Shown here: positions 36,989 through 45,848 of the stretch, one piece after another
Numbering within the stretch: the stretch's first letter is position 1
How the letters are laid out: the number at the start of each line of letters is the position of its first letter
NCBI RefSeq assembly: GCF_000520975.1
Contig: NZ_JACB01000049.1
Location: forward strand, 16,986 to 80,985
DNA: 64,000 bases
Direction of reading: 5' to 3'
DNA from: Aquimarina megaterium XH134
Lineage (GTDB): Bacteria > Bacteroidota > Bacteroidia > Flavobacteriales > Flavobacteriaceae
Notes under the pieces: generated by a model
Seen by the model: only the letters and a program-made list of their open reading frames with translations
What the model was told of the DNA's origin: nothing
Database searches by the model: none
Made by a program: the position numbers and the translations under genes

Positions 36989-37783
36989 ATGCAATATCAG
37001 GGGGTGCTAACAAAAATGCAAACAGAAATTAATGATCCTATTCAGTATTATCTGGTTTTCGAATCAGATTTTATTCACATGAATCAGTTATTGGATAAAA
37101 AAGTACGAATAGAATTTGTAGGATATCAGTGTCTTGCCTGTGGTGAAAATAAAAAAATATTTAGACAAGGGTATTGTTATGATGATTTTTACAATCAACC
37201 TCAAGTCGGAGATTGGGTAATGCGTCCAGAATTAAGTACTGCACATTTAGATATTGAGGATAGGGATTTAGAATTTGAAAAAAAGGCACAGCTTCAACCA
37301 CATATAGTATACCTGGCTAATTCTAGTAATGTTAAGGTAGGAGTAACCAGAAAATCCCAGGTGCCTACAAGGTGGATAGATCAAGGAGCTCATGAGGCTA
37401 TAGAAATTGTTGAGGTTCCTAATCGATATTTGGCAGGTATTACCGAAGTGGCTTTAAAAGAAAAGGTGGCTGATAAAACAAATTGGCGTACTATGCTTAA
37501 AAATGAAATAACAGATGAAGACCTGATCTCTTTTAAAGACAAACTAAAAGATTTTATACCAGATGAGGTAAAAGAGTATTTTGTCGAAAATGGAAAAGAG
37601 ACTCAACTTCGTTTTCCTGTACTTCAATATCCTAATACTGTAAAAAGCCTTAATCTGGAGAAAACACAAGAGTATTCTGGTGTGTTAAAAGGAATTAAAG
37701 GACAATATCTTATTTTTGAAGATAATACAGTCTTTAATGTGAGAAATAACGAAGGGTACGTGGTTAGTTTAACAATAACCTAA
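36989..37783 (+). CDS. DUF2797 domain-containing protein
   Basis: A 264-residue protein of unknown function that fills the DUF2797 family length. A likely metal-binding cluster CLACGENKKIFRQGYC (C48, C51, C63) sits in the N-terminal half, and VYLANSSNVKVGVTRKSQVPTRWIDQGA is a GIY-YIG-like segment in the middle. Its stop overlaps the stop of the convergent decarboxylase by two bases. A possible -7 element TATTTTTG is at 36907-36914. Function is not known. Confidence 0.88.
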   Translation: MQYQGVLTKMQTEINDPIQYYLVFESDFIHMNQLLDKKVRIEFVGYQCLACGENKKIFRQGYCYDDFYNQPQVGDWVMRPELSTAHLDIEDRDLEFEKKAQLQPHIVYLANSSNVKVGVTRKSQVPTRWIDQGAHEAIEIVEVPNRYLAGITEVALKEKVADKTNWRTMLKNEITDEDLISFKDKLKDFIPDEVKEYFVENGKETQLRFPVLQYPNTVKSLNLEKTQEYSGVLKGIKGQYLIFEDNTVFNVRNNEGYVVSLTIT

Positions 37784-39240
37784 TATGGTTCTTTTGTAAT
37801 TATAGCCAATTCTTCTTTTCCGTAAATTTCACATTGTTGTAACGTACTTTTAATGTCATCAATGGTTGTTCTGGGATTTATAAGGCACATCCTAAGTACG
37901 ATCTGACCTTGTAAAACTGTAGTTACCAATATTGCCTCTCTAGAATCGACTATTTTTTTAGAAATATTCTGATTGATACGATCTAATTCTTCTTCAGAAA
38001 GTTGATAACCAATAGGGTGATATCTAAAGTTAATTATAGCTAATGTAGCTGGTGATGTAATTTCCCAATATGTACTTTTTCGTAAGATATTTTCTGTTTG
38101 TTCGGCAAGATCTATATTGTATTGTATGGCTTTTCTAAAAGATTCGAGACCAAACGTTTTTAATGACATATAAAACTTTAAAGCACGAAAACGTCGGGTT
38201 AATTGAATACCATGATCATAAAAATTAATTTCAGATTCATTGCCTTCTATATCTCTTAGGTATTCTGGTTTCTCGCTAAATGTACCACTTAACCAATTAT
38301 GATCTTTGACCAATAAACAACCTATCTCATAAGGCTGAAAAAACCACTTGTGTGGATCTACAGTTAGTGAATCTGCTCGCTCGATACCTTTTAAAAGCTT
38401 TTTTCCTTTATTTGCCAAAATTGCTGCACCTCCATATGCTCCATCAACGTGCATCCACAAATTTTCTTCCTGGCAGATATTTGCAATTTCATCCAGAGGA
38501 TCTACAGTTCCTGTATTGGTAGTTCCTGCAGATGCTATTATGCAAAACGGTTGAAACCCTTCAAGACGATCTTTGGCAATTACATTTTTTAATTTATTTA
38601 AAGAAACTTTAAATTCTAGATCGGTAGGAATAAGTCTGATCTGCTCTTTTTTAAAGCCAATTACTTTGATTGCTTTTATGTTTGAAGAGTGAGCCTGGTC
38701 TGATAAGTAGATTATTGCTTTAGAAAAATCTTCACCACATTTTACCCTTCTGGCTGTTACCAATGCGGTAAGATTTGCCATCGAACCACCACTGGTAAAT
38801 ATTCCTCCTCCCATTTTTGTCGGAAACTCAAAAATCTTAAGTAACCAGTTCATAACTACTATTTCTAATTCTGCTGCTGCCGGAGATGCGGCCCAACCGC
38901 CAGAAAAAATATTAAAACCTGTAGCGATAGTATCGGCCATAGCACTTATGTAGTTACTTGGGCCAGGTACAAAAGAGTATGATTTTGGATGTGATACAAT
39001 ACTACTGTTCGGAATGACTTGATCCATTACAAAATCCAGAACTTCGTTTGCAGGAGTAGGGTGATCAGGAAGGTCTTCTGTTAATAAAGAATCCATTTCT
39101 TCTCTTGAAGCAATAGTTACAGGCTTTTTTGAGTTCTGAGTCTCAAAATGATCCACAATATGATCTATAATCTTATATCCATAGCTTTGCATTTCTTCTT
39201 TTGGCAAGCTTAACTTAGAGTTGAAATCGTCTTTATTCAC
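37780..39240 (-). CDS. PLP-dependent amino acid decarboxylase (group II, AADC-like)
   Basis: A 486-residue fold-type I PLP enzyme of the pyridoxal-dependent decarboxylase family. Motifs are FTSGGSMANLTAL, the cofactor-stacking QAHSS, VDGAYGGAA and the PLP lysine in DPHKWFFQPYEIG (K298). The family includes aromatic L-amino-acid, glutamate and diaminobutyrate decarboxylases; the substrate cannot be told from sequence. It follows a LysE-type exporter on the same strand by about 100 bases, but exporter and enzyme need not share a substrate. Confidence 0.9.
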   Translation of the reverse strand: MNKDDFNSKLSLPKEEMQSYGYKIIDHIVDHFETQNSKKPVTIASREEMDSLLTEDLPDHPTPANEVLDFVMDQVIPNSSIVSHPKSYSFVPGPSNYISAMADTIATGFNIFSGGWAASPAAAELEIVVMNWLLKIFEFPTKMGGGIFTSGGSMANLTALVTARRVKCGEDFSKAIIYLSDQAHSSNIKAIKVIGFKKEQIRLIPTDLEFKVSLNKLKNVIAKDRLEGFQPFCIIASAGTTNTGTVDPLDEIANICQEENLWMHVDGAYGGAAILANKGKKLLKGIERADSLTVDPHKWFFQPYEIGCLLVKDHNWLSGTFSEKPEYLRDIEGNESEINFYDHGIQLTRRFRALKFYMSLKTFGLESFRKAIQYNIDLAEQTENILRKSTYWEITSPATLAIINFRYHPIGYQLSEEELDRINQNISKKIVDSREAILVTTVLQGQIVLRMCLINPRTTIDDIKSTLQQCEIYGKEELAIITKEPY

Positions 39241-39341
39241 AGCAATATAATTTTATCAGAATTGCTGACAAATATAAAAACACTTAACAGATAATTACTT
39301 GTACAAATGGTTTAAAAAATGGTATTTTGGTATAGTTTCTT

Positions 39342-39980
39342 TCATTCGGCTAAAAAATTGATGCCTTGAAAAATAGAAATAACAACCAGAATTATTCCTA
39401 TAGTCCTAGAAAGTTTAGCTTTTGAATCGCCTGGTTGTTGTGCAATTTTATTTCCCCATCGACTATAAAAATATAATGTTCCTATTTTTCCTAAGTAAAC
39501 TCCAAGAAAGAAAAGAAAAAGAGAGATGAGTGGGTTTTGAACTGTGAGTTTAAAAATATATTTGTTTACCAGTGAAATTGCTAAAACCCAGTAAATAATT
39601 ACAGGAGGGTTTAATATGGCTAGAGAAAAACCAGTAAGGAATTTAGATTTGGATAGTTTTAATTTTTTGGATTTATGTTTAGTATTTATTTTATTCTTAA
39701 AAAGTAAGAAATACACGCCAATAGAAAAGAAGAGTATAATGAACGCAATTTGAATCCATTGATTTTCTCGAAAAAAATCAGATAACTCCATACTGCTGTG
39801 CAATGCAAAAAGAGCTAATAATACTTCGCCAATCCCTGCTGCTAGTGCTATGTAGGATGCGTTTTTAATATTTTCTTTGACAGAGGTATGAATAACAGCC
39901 AGATTGACTGCTCCCAGAGGTAGCGCCCCTATTACGGCGGTAACAATTCCCAAAAAGAGATATAGTACAGATAGTGTCAT
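39342..39980 (-). CDS. LysE family amino acid exporter
   Basis: A 212-residue inner-membrane protein with about six transmembrane helices. GALPLGAVNLAVI near the N-terminus and SLAILNPPVIIYWVLAI in the middle match the LysE/RhtB family. Members pump amino acids or derivatives out of the cell. The decarboxylase lies immediately downstream on the same strand. The transported compound is unknown. Confidence 0.85.
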   Translation of the reverse strand: MTLSVLYLFLGIVTAVIGALPLGAVNLAVIHTSVKENIKNASYIALAAGIGEVLLALFALHSSMELSDFFRENQWIQIAFIILFFSIGVYFLLFKNKINTKHKSKKLKLSKSKFLTGFSLAILNPPVIIYWVLAISLVNKYIFKLTVQNPLISLFLFFLGVYLGKIGTLYFYSRWGNKIAQQPGDSKAKLSRTIGIILVVISIFQGINFLAE

Positions 39981-40030
39981 AAATCCTTAGTAGTTATAAA
40001 CAAAGTAATCTTACAGCTAAATAAAACAAT

Positions 40031-40052
40031 AGAAGCGGCAATTGCCGCTTCT
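40031..40052 (-). terminator. Terminator after the small secreted protein gene
   Basis: A perfect 22-base palindrome (arms AGAAGCGGCAA and TTGCCGCTTCT). On the minus strand it lies about 45 bases past the stop of the gene at 40099 and is followed by a T-rich stretch. Confidence 0.75.
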
Positions 40053-40098
40053 AACCCTAAGTAAATATGATAATTTAAACACATTACTAATTTAATTT

Positions 40099-40539
40099 TT
40101 AAAAATTTCCGTTAACTCCTATCCTCATTTTTTTAATGACTTCTTCATAGTAGAGGATTGTCCAGATAATTTTTTCTGTATCAGCATAAGGAACTAATTC
40201 TTCGATAGTTTCTTTGGTAACTTCTAAATTTTTTTGCGTAGACTCTTTATTATTTCTAAGGATTTTTAGATGTCGTGAATCTTCTTTAATGCCAATATCA
40301 CTTAGTCGTACACCAGGTTCATTAGTAAGTGATAGAAACGGGAGTATGGTCATGATCTCCTCGACTCGATCTTGGTATAGTTTTACGAGTTGGCCTTTCT
40401 TTAAGGCTTGCAGATCATTAATTGTGTGAAATTTATTGGTCTGACTCCTTTGCGTAAAGAATATGGCTTCATTTGCTTGTTGCGCATAAATCGTACTTAT
40501 TGAAAGAAAGAAGATTAAGCTTGTTAATAATTTTGACAT
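40099..40539 (-). CDS. Small secreted helical protein, cassette copy 1
   Basis: A 146-residue protein starting at the ATG at 40539 (MSKLLTSLIFFLSISTIYAQ signal; the ORF start at 40557 is less likely). I recognise no family. The mature part is helical, with a conserved core KFHTI-DLQALKKGQLVKLYQDRVEEI and a C-terminal block PYADTEKIIWTILYYEEVIKKMRIGVNGNF. More than half of its residues match the paralog at 42357, and the upstream beta-helix-like protein is likewise duplicated. It follows that gene by 65 bases on the same strand, so they are probably co-transcribed and may act together at the cell surface. Confidence 0.7.
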   Translation of the reverse strand: MSKLLTSLIFFLSISTIYAQQANEAIFFTQRSQTNKFHTINDLQALKKGQLVKLYQDRVEEIMTILPFLSLTNEPGVRLSDIGIKEDSRHLKILRNNKESTQKNLEVTKETIEELVPYADTEKIIWTILYYEEVIKKMRIGVNGNF

Positions 40540-40604
40540 AGTGTTTGTAATATACATTTGATTTTGATTGATTTTGTACAGTAAAATCAGAGCAAACTAT
40601 TTTA

Positions 40605-41864
40605 TTATTGCATCACCATATAATTGTTTAATGATTTTTTTAACTGAAACTTTGGTACAATAGAGCTTTTGGGGTCACTAAATAAATCATTTACGCCAAC
40701 AAAGCTTTCTGTAAATCTATTGTATTTTAAAATATCTAAGGCTCCGTTAATTGCTGCATTACTTGTGGTTATACCTTTACCATGAATATTAAAAAAACTA
40801 TTATCCATCATAAATGCTTTTTGTATTACAGCTAAAGATGTGTATGATTTATCAAACTTAACAACATCAGAGAAACCAGATATTTTAGAGTTGTGTATGT
40901 ATGTTATTGCCGAATTAGATGTAGAAATAGCTGCAGTGGTATGCTGGTAATTGGTTTTATCAGACAAGTTAACAAGAGTTGCATTAGCAATAGTAACATC
41001 TGTTATAGCATCTGGTTTGATGTAACCAAGTTCTGTATTGTATCCATCTATTTCGATAGCATATGATCCCTGGGGACTGTTGATGTATGGATGCCTTATA
41101 GCAAGAACATTCTTAATTGTCCCTCTAAAACCTTCAGAAATGTGATAATCATCATCTTGTGCTTTAAGAGAAACCAGATTCTGAATGTTATTTTTTCCTC
41201 CGTGAATATTATAAGAATCCTGACCCGAATAACTTACCATAATATCTTTTACGATAGAAGAAGTCCCTAAACCATATAGAGATAATCCATTAGATCCATT
41301 GTTTCCAGAAAATTCGATTCTTACAAATCGTAGTATTGTTGTTTCTTCATTTACGTTATTTCCACCATAAACAGAATACTGAGGGTTGAAATCACCTTCA
41401 AGTATACCACTACCCGAAACTGTATTTACTTTTCCAGATCCGGCAATAATTATACCTCCCCAATCTCCACTGTTTCGAGATTTGGGAGCTTTGCTGGATG
41501 TAAAAACGATAGGATAAGCTTTGGATCCTGCTGCAATCAATTTTGAGCCTTTAGAGATAATAAGGTTTGCAGGGTTTTCATGATCACATCGTATAATTGT
41601 TCCTTCTTGAATAGTTAAAGATGCACCATTCGTTACATATACATCACCAGACATCGAATACACAATATCATTTCTTAAATAAGTATGATCCATTATAATA
41701 TTAGGTAGTTTCTCTTCAGCTTCTGGATAGTCAGTTTTATTAGGTGTAAAATTTGTCCATCCTTTGACCCATCTGTCATTATTTTCATTAAAATCTTGTG
41801 CAATAGCTAGATTAGAAATTAGTAGTAGGATAAAAGCTGTTAATAGAGAACATCTTTTTTTCAT
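40605..41864 (-). CDS. Secreted beta-helix-like protein, cassette copy 1
   Basis: A 419-residue exported protein (signal ends near LAIAQ) with repetitive short strands typical of a right-handed parallel beta-helix. It shares with a widespread Bacteroidota secreted family the motifs LTIQEGTIIRC, PIVFTSSKA, GDWGGIIIAGSG and a run of GLSLYGLG, DIMVSYSGQDSYNIHGG, AQDDDYHISEGF and IRHPY repeats. In this copy the acidic/aromatic motif DDSFECFGG of copy 2 reads QDSYNIHGG. The role is unknown; polysaccharide or surface binding would fit the fold. It precedes the small helical protein by 65 bases. Confidence 0.75.
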   Translation of the reverse strand: MKKRCSLLTAFILLLISNLAIAQDFNENNDRWVKGWTNFTPNKTDYPEAEEKLPNIIMDHTYLRNDIVYSMSGDVYVTNGASLTIQEGTIIRCDHENPANLIISKGSKLIAAGSKAYPIVFTSSKAPKSRNSGDWGGIIIAGSGKVNTVSGSGILEGDFNPQYSVYGGNNVNEETTILRFVRIEFSGNNGSNGLSLYGLGTSSIVKDIMVSYSGQDSYNIHGGKNNIQNLVSLKAQDDDYHISEGFRGTIKNVLAIRHPYINSPQGSYAIEIDGYNTELGYIKPDAITDVTIANATLVNLSDKTNYQHTTAAISTSNSAITYIHNSKISGFSDVVKFDKSYTSLAVIQKAFMMDNSFFNIHGKGITTSNAAINGALDILKYNRFTESFVGVNDLFSDPKSSIVPKFQLKKSLNNYMVMQ

Positions 41865-42286
41865 AATAGTTTATTTTGGGGTTAAACTTTATTTGGAAGA
41901 AATTTCTCTCTCCCAATTTTGGGACTACTAAGATATAAGAGTTTTAACAAAAGTGGTTACGTGTTTACCGTAGACTTTGTACGTTGGTCGTTATTTTAAC
42001 TTAAATTAATAAAATATTATGAGTAAAATTCCTACATAATTATTTTATATTTTATTGATAATCAAAAAATTAACGAATGTTTATTGGATCTTCGTAAACA
42101 TTAAACAACTTTATTTGGTAAATTCGTTTTTTGTTAAAAAAGGGGTGTTTCCCCCCTGTTTTAGCGCACTATTTATAAGTGATTTTTCTATTAAAAAGTG
42201 TAATTAAGAACAAAAAAAGACGATATATTACATACAATGAATATGGTTTGTAGGTAAAAAGTATTTTGAAAACCTATTTATAAAAA
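41865..42286. other. Intergenic region between the two duplicated cassettes
   Basis: About 420 AT-rich bases. I found no coding frame and no RNA gene. It should hold the promoter for the first cassette; the TTTTGTTAAAACTC...TATCTTAG stretch on the minus strand is not a proper match because the spacing is short. Confidence 0.4.
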
Positions 42287-42319
42287 AAATCAGCTTATTA
42301 ATTGATTATAAGCTGATTT
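42287..42319 (-). terminator. Terminator after cassette copy 2
   Basis: AAATCAGCTTAT (42287-42298) pairs with ATAAGCTGATTT (42308-42319). On the minus strand it lies about 38 bases past the stop at 42357 and ends in a T run. Confidence 0.8.
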
Positions 42320-42356
42320 GGTTTATGTGGATAGAAATATCTACTAATATACTGGG

Positions 42357-42794
42357 TTAAAAATTTCCATTAGCGCCTATTCTAACTTTTTTAATTACTT
42401 CTTCAAAATATAAAATACCCCAAATAATCTTTTCTGTATCTGCATAAGGAATAAATTCTGAAATTAAGTTTTTATTACTTTCAGTCATATCTGTAGTCAT
42501 TGTATGGTGCTTGTTCAGGGATTTTAAATGATCAGAACTTTCTTTAATACCAATGTCAGACAGTTTAACACCTGCTTCATTGGTAAGAGCTAAATAAGGT
42601 AGGACAGTTATTATTTCATTAATACGATCTGTATACAGTTTAACAAGTTCCCCTTTTTTTAAATCTTCTAATTCATCTATTGTGTGAAACTTTTTGGTTA
42701 ATGCCTTTTGCTCAAAAAAAACATTCTTTTTTGTTTGAGAATAATTAAGGTTGATGATAAAAAACACAAGGAAAGCGGTACTAAATAATTTCAT
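42357..42794 (-). CDS. Small secreted helical protein, cassette copy 2
   Basis: A 145-residue exported protein (signal ends near NLNYSQ) and paralog of the gene at 40099. The core KFHTIDELEDLKKGELVKLY, the segment LTNEAGVKLSDIGIKES and the C-terminal PYADTEKIIWGILYFEEV...RIGANGNF are shared. No known family. It follows its partner gene by 33 bases. The end of both copies at GNF suggests a conserved C-terminal feature. Confidence 0.7.
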   Translation of the reverse strand: MKLFSTAFLVFFIINLNYSQTKKNVFFEQKALTKKFHTIDELEDLKKGELVKLYTDRINEIITVLPYLALTNEAGVKLSDIGIKESSDHLKSLNKHHTMTTDMTESNKNLISEFIPYADTEKIIWGILYFEEVIKKVRIGANGNF

Positions 42795-42827
42795 TATTGT
42801 GATGATTTTAAGTGCATATATTCAAAT

Positions 42828-44096
42828 TTACTGCATTACGGTATAATTTTCCGAATCCTTTAGCGTAAATATTGGTTTTTTTTCATCAAATGGATCAGTA
42901 AATAGATCGGCAGCACTTTTAAAATGATTTGTATACATATTATATTTCAACAATTGATCAGTATTTATGGTAGCACTATATTGTGTCAGAATTGATTTAC
43001 TGTGTACATTAAAAATACTGTTTTCTAAGGAGAAATACTTTTGAAGATCAGAATATGATTTGTAGGTTTTATCAAATTTTACAACATTAGCAAAACCAGA
43101 TATACGCATGTTGGTAAGATTGAGTTTAGCTAAATTCTTAGACGAAATTGCAGCAGTAGTATGTTGGTAATTGTTTTGATCGGATAGGTTTACCAAAGTT
43201 GCATTTTTGATACGTATGTTTGATAATGCTTCTAGATCGATAAATCCTTCTTTTTTATCATACCCATCTGCTTCAATAACATAAGAACCACTAATATCAC
43301 TAATGTATGGATGTCTAATTGCAAGAATATTGTTTAATTCTCCATTATATCCTAATGTAAAATCATAATCATCATCTTTTGCTTTGTAAGAGATTAGATT
43401 AGACATGTTTACCTTACCTCCAAAACATTCGAAAGAATCATCTGCCGAATAACTGATCATAACATTGTTTATGATCGAATTACTTCCTAGTGCATAAAGA
43501 GACAATCCATTTAACTCTTTGGATTGATTAATTTTTTTTCCTGCATATTCAATTCGAACATACGACATCATGGTTGTTAATTCATTTTCTTGTGTTCCTC
43601 CGTACGAAGAATATTGAGGTAGAAAATTTCCTTCTATAGTTTTAGATACGGCTGGTGAATTTATTGTGCCAGATCCGGCAATTATGATACCGCCCCAATC
43701 TCCAGCTTTTCTGGATTTTTGGGCCTTATTTGATGTAAATACAATTGGAAACCCTTTTGTGCCTCTTGCAATTAATTTAGAACCTTTGGTTATTACCAAG
43801 CTTGCAGCATTTTCGACGTCACATCTAATTGTGGTTCCTTCTTGTATTGTTAGAGTGGCATTATTAATTACATAAACATTTCCAGACATTAGATATGTCA
43901 CATCATTTTTTAAATAAGAGTTACTATCAATAATATTAGGAAGTACTTCTTCGGGCTCTGGATACTCTCTTTGATTAGGGGCAAAATTTGTCCATCCTCT
44001 AATCCAGCTCATTTGATTGTCATTAATTTCTGTTTGCGAGAATGATAAAAAGGAAAGGGAATAAAAAAGAATTATGTAAATATTCTTCAATTTCAT
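42828..44096 (-). CDS. Secreted beta-helix-like protein, cassette copy 2
   Basis: A 422-residue exported protein (signal MKLKNIYIILFYSLSFLSFSQ) and paralog of the gene at 40605. It has GDWGGIIIAGSGTINS, YVRIEYAG, NGLSLYALGSNSIINNVMIS, DDSFECFGGKVNM and AKDDDYDFTLGYNG, the usual acidic/aromatic pattern of this Bacteroidota family. Both copies end in YTVMQ or YMVMQ. No classical T9SS tail was seen. Unknown function; the tandem arrangement argues for a recent duplication of the whole two-gene unit. Confidence 0.75.
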   Translation of the reverse strand: MKLKNIYIILFYSLSFLSFSQTEINDNQMSWIRGWTNFAPNQREYPEPEEVLPNIIDSNSYLKNDVTYLMSGNVYVINNATLTIQEGTTIRCDVENAASLVITKGSKLIARGTKGFPIVFTSNKAQKSRKAGDWGGIIIAGSGTINSPAVSKTIEGNFLPQYSSYGGTQENELTTMMSYVRIEYAGKKINQSKELNGLSLYALGSNSIINNVMISYSADDSFECFGGKVNMSNLISYKAKDDDYDFTLGYNGELNNILAIRHPYISDISGSYVIEADGYDKKEGFIDLEALSNIRIKNATLVNLSDQNNYQHTTAAISSKNLAKLNLTNMRISGFANVVKFDKTYKSYSDLQKYFSLENSIFNVHSKSILTQYSATINTDQLLKYNMYTNHFKSAADLFTDPFDEKKPIFTLKDSENYTVMQ

Positions 44097-44291
44097 AGCT
44101 AGGGGGATTTAGTTTTGTGGTAAAATTATAACTATATGTATACTTATATTGTAGGTATAAGATTACTAAATTGTTAACGTATCTTTAACCGGTGTATTGC
44201 TCCCGTAGCTATGTTTTTATCAGTGAAACTCTATTTTGAGAAGTTGCGTAGCAATGTATTCAAAATAAATAATTGAACTAGTCCTGGTTTT

Positions 44292-44585
44292 TCAGCAGGA
44301 CCTTAGGTTTAATACCCTGTTTAAGGTAATAATTTCATCTTTGAGAATATCCGGATCTTGTTTTTCTGGTACATCTAATTCATATTGATGCTCATATACG
44401 GTATTGTTTCTAATATCGCCTATATCAACGGACAATTTTGCTATTTCTCGGAATGTAAACTTGGTAATAACACAGGGGACACTTGTTGTGAAACCGTTAC
44501 AAGGTTGTCCTGTTTTTTTGATTATTCAAGGAATCAGGACAATATAGTGTCAATAGTATTATAGTTTTACAAAAATACTAGAAAA
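44292..44585 (-). pseudogene. Decayed lipoprotein gene fragment
   Basis: On the minus strand a coding-like stretch reads KTIILLTLYCPDSLNNQ (lipoprotein-like signal with a lipobox) and then, one frame over, TGQPCNGFTTSVPC, ITKFTFREIAKLSVDIGDI, NNTVYEHQYELDVPEKQDPD and a stop at 44292-44294. The two parts join if one base is removed from a seven-T run (44513-44519). No ATG, GTG or TTG begins the signal part. It therefore looks like a start-less, frameshifted relic of a small secreted protein. I do not recognise the family. Confidence 0.45.
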
Positions 44586-44643
44586 GGGGTGTGCGACAAT
44601 TTTCCTTTTTAAAGGAAAATTTACAATGTTGCGCATACAATTG

Positions 44644-44715
44644 TTTATCTATCCCACCTCAATCCTCCCAAATGGAGGAGAATAAGCTTTCCTTCGGATC
44701 TGGGAGATAGATAAA
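44644..44715. repeat. Structured inverted repeat, REP-like element
   Basis: TTTATCTATCCCA (44644-44656) pairs with TGGGAGATAGATAAA (44701-44715) with one bulged A, enclosing a hairpin TCCTCC (44663-44668) / GGAGGA (44674-44679). The clustered CCTCC/GGAGG pattern resembles dispersed palindromic elements found between genes in Flavobacteriaceae. It could also be a transcribed structure upstream of the astacin gene. Confidence 0.45.
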
Positions 44716-44865
44716 TAAGGTAGGTTTTTTGTTCACTCTAGTATCTGTGCTTGCTTTATAATAGAAAACTATTTAAAAATCAACGAATTGTATTAATGAA
44801 TTGAATCCTATTGAATAATCCGAGGTATAAATAATTTTTTAAAACAAACTTAATTTCACACAATC

Positions 44866-45708
44866 ATGAACACAAAAAAAATCAGGTCATTTAAAACTCT
44901 CGTACTGGGCACAGTTTTACTTTTCGCTTCTTGCCAAAAAGAGAGCGTAGAAGAAAATGTAACTGATGACGTAACAACATCTAACGGAAAATTGATTGAA
45001 AAATATTTTGATGGAGATTTAGTTACTGTCAAAGACATGGGTAACGGAGAATACCTTTACCATGATGACATCATTCTTTCTGAAGAACATGTATCGGACA
45101 CTCCTCAAATTGCTAATCAAAAATTAACATTACTAGATCCTGTTAGAAAATGGCCAAACAACACTGTTGTTTTTGCCCTAAGTAGTAACTTAAGTCTTAA
45201 GTTACGTGTTAATATACTATTGGCGATGAAAAGATGGAGTAGAAAAACGAATATAAAGTTTAAAAAAAGAACCAATGAGTTCAGTTATGTAACTATTATG
45301 CAATCTGAGGATGTATGTTCAACCTGTGGTTTGGCATCTATTGGGTTCAATTTTGGTGGAGGAGTTATTAAATTAGGTCATAATGTCGATGCCAACCTTG
45401 TTACTCATGAACTAGGTCATACGCTTGGTTTTCTTCATGAACAAGCAAGACCAGAAAGAGACAACTATATTATTATAAAATGGGAAAACATTCGAAGTGG
45501 TCAAGAAGATCAATTCAAGATTAAGAATTCAAGAAGATTAACTAGGGCATTTGACATCAATAGTATAATGATGTATCATCAATATGCTTTTTCTAAAAAT
45601 GGTAAACCAACAATTACGTTACTTAATGGTGAAGGCTATACCGGAGCTCAGGAAACGATATCTCCATTAGACATTATAGGTACTAATGCAGCATATCCTA
45701 AGAGATAA
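44866..45708 (+). CDS. Astacin-family (M12A) metalloprotease lipoprotein
   Basis: A 280-residue zinc protease with a lipoprotein signal (MNTKKIRSFKTLVLGTVLLFASC, lipobox C23). The astacin signature THELGHTLGFLHEQARPERD holds the zinc ligands H181, H185, H191 and the catalytic E182; the Met-turn is SIMMYHQYAFSKNG. Residues 91-280 form the catalytic domain; 24-90 is a short pro-like region. It would act at the cell surface, degrading peptides or proteins. It is monocistronic. Upstream lies a decayed lipoprotein gene and a structured repeat, so this locus looks unstable. Confidence 0.9.
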   Translation: MNTKKIRSFKTLVLGTVLLFASCQKESVEENVTDDVTTSNGKLIEKYFDGDLVTVKDMGNGEYLYHDDIILSEEHVSDTPQIANQKLTLLDPVRKWPNNTVVFALSSNLSLKLRVNILLAMKRWSRKTNIKFKKRTNEFSYVTIMQSEDVCSTCGLASIGFNFGGGVIKLGHNVDANLVTHELGHTLGFLHEQARPERDNYIIIKWENIRSGQEDQFKIKNSRRLTRAFDINSIMMYHQYAFSKNGKPTITLLNGEGYTGAQETISPLDIIGTNAAYPKR

Positions 45709-45848
45709 TTCTAAATCTTGATGGAAAATCCCTATACACATATAAATCTGTGATGTAAAAATCAATTGGATCATTGTCCAATAAAATATTATTTTTGAGT
45801 ATAAGAGGGTGCTTGAGAAATCAGGTACACTCTTTTCTATTACATTTA

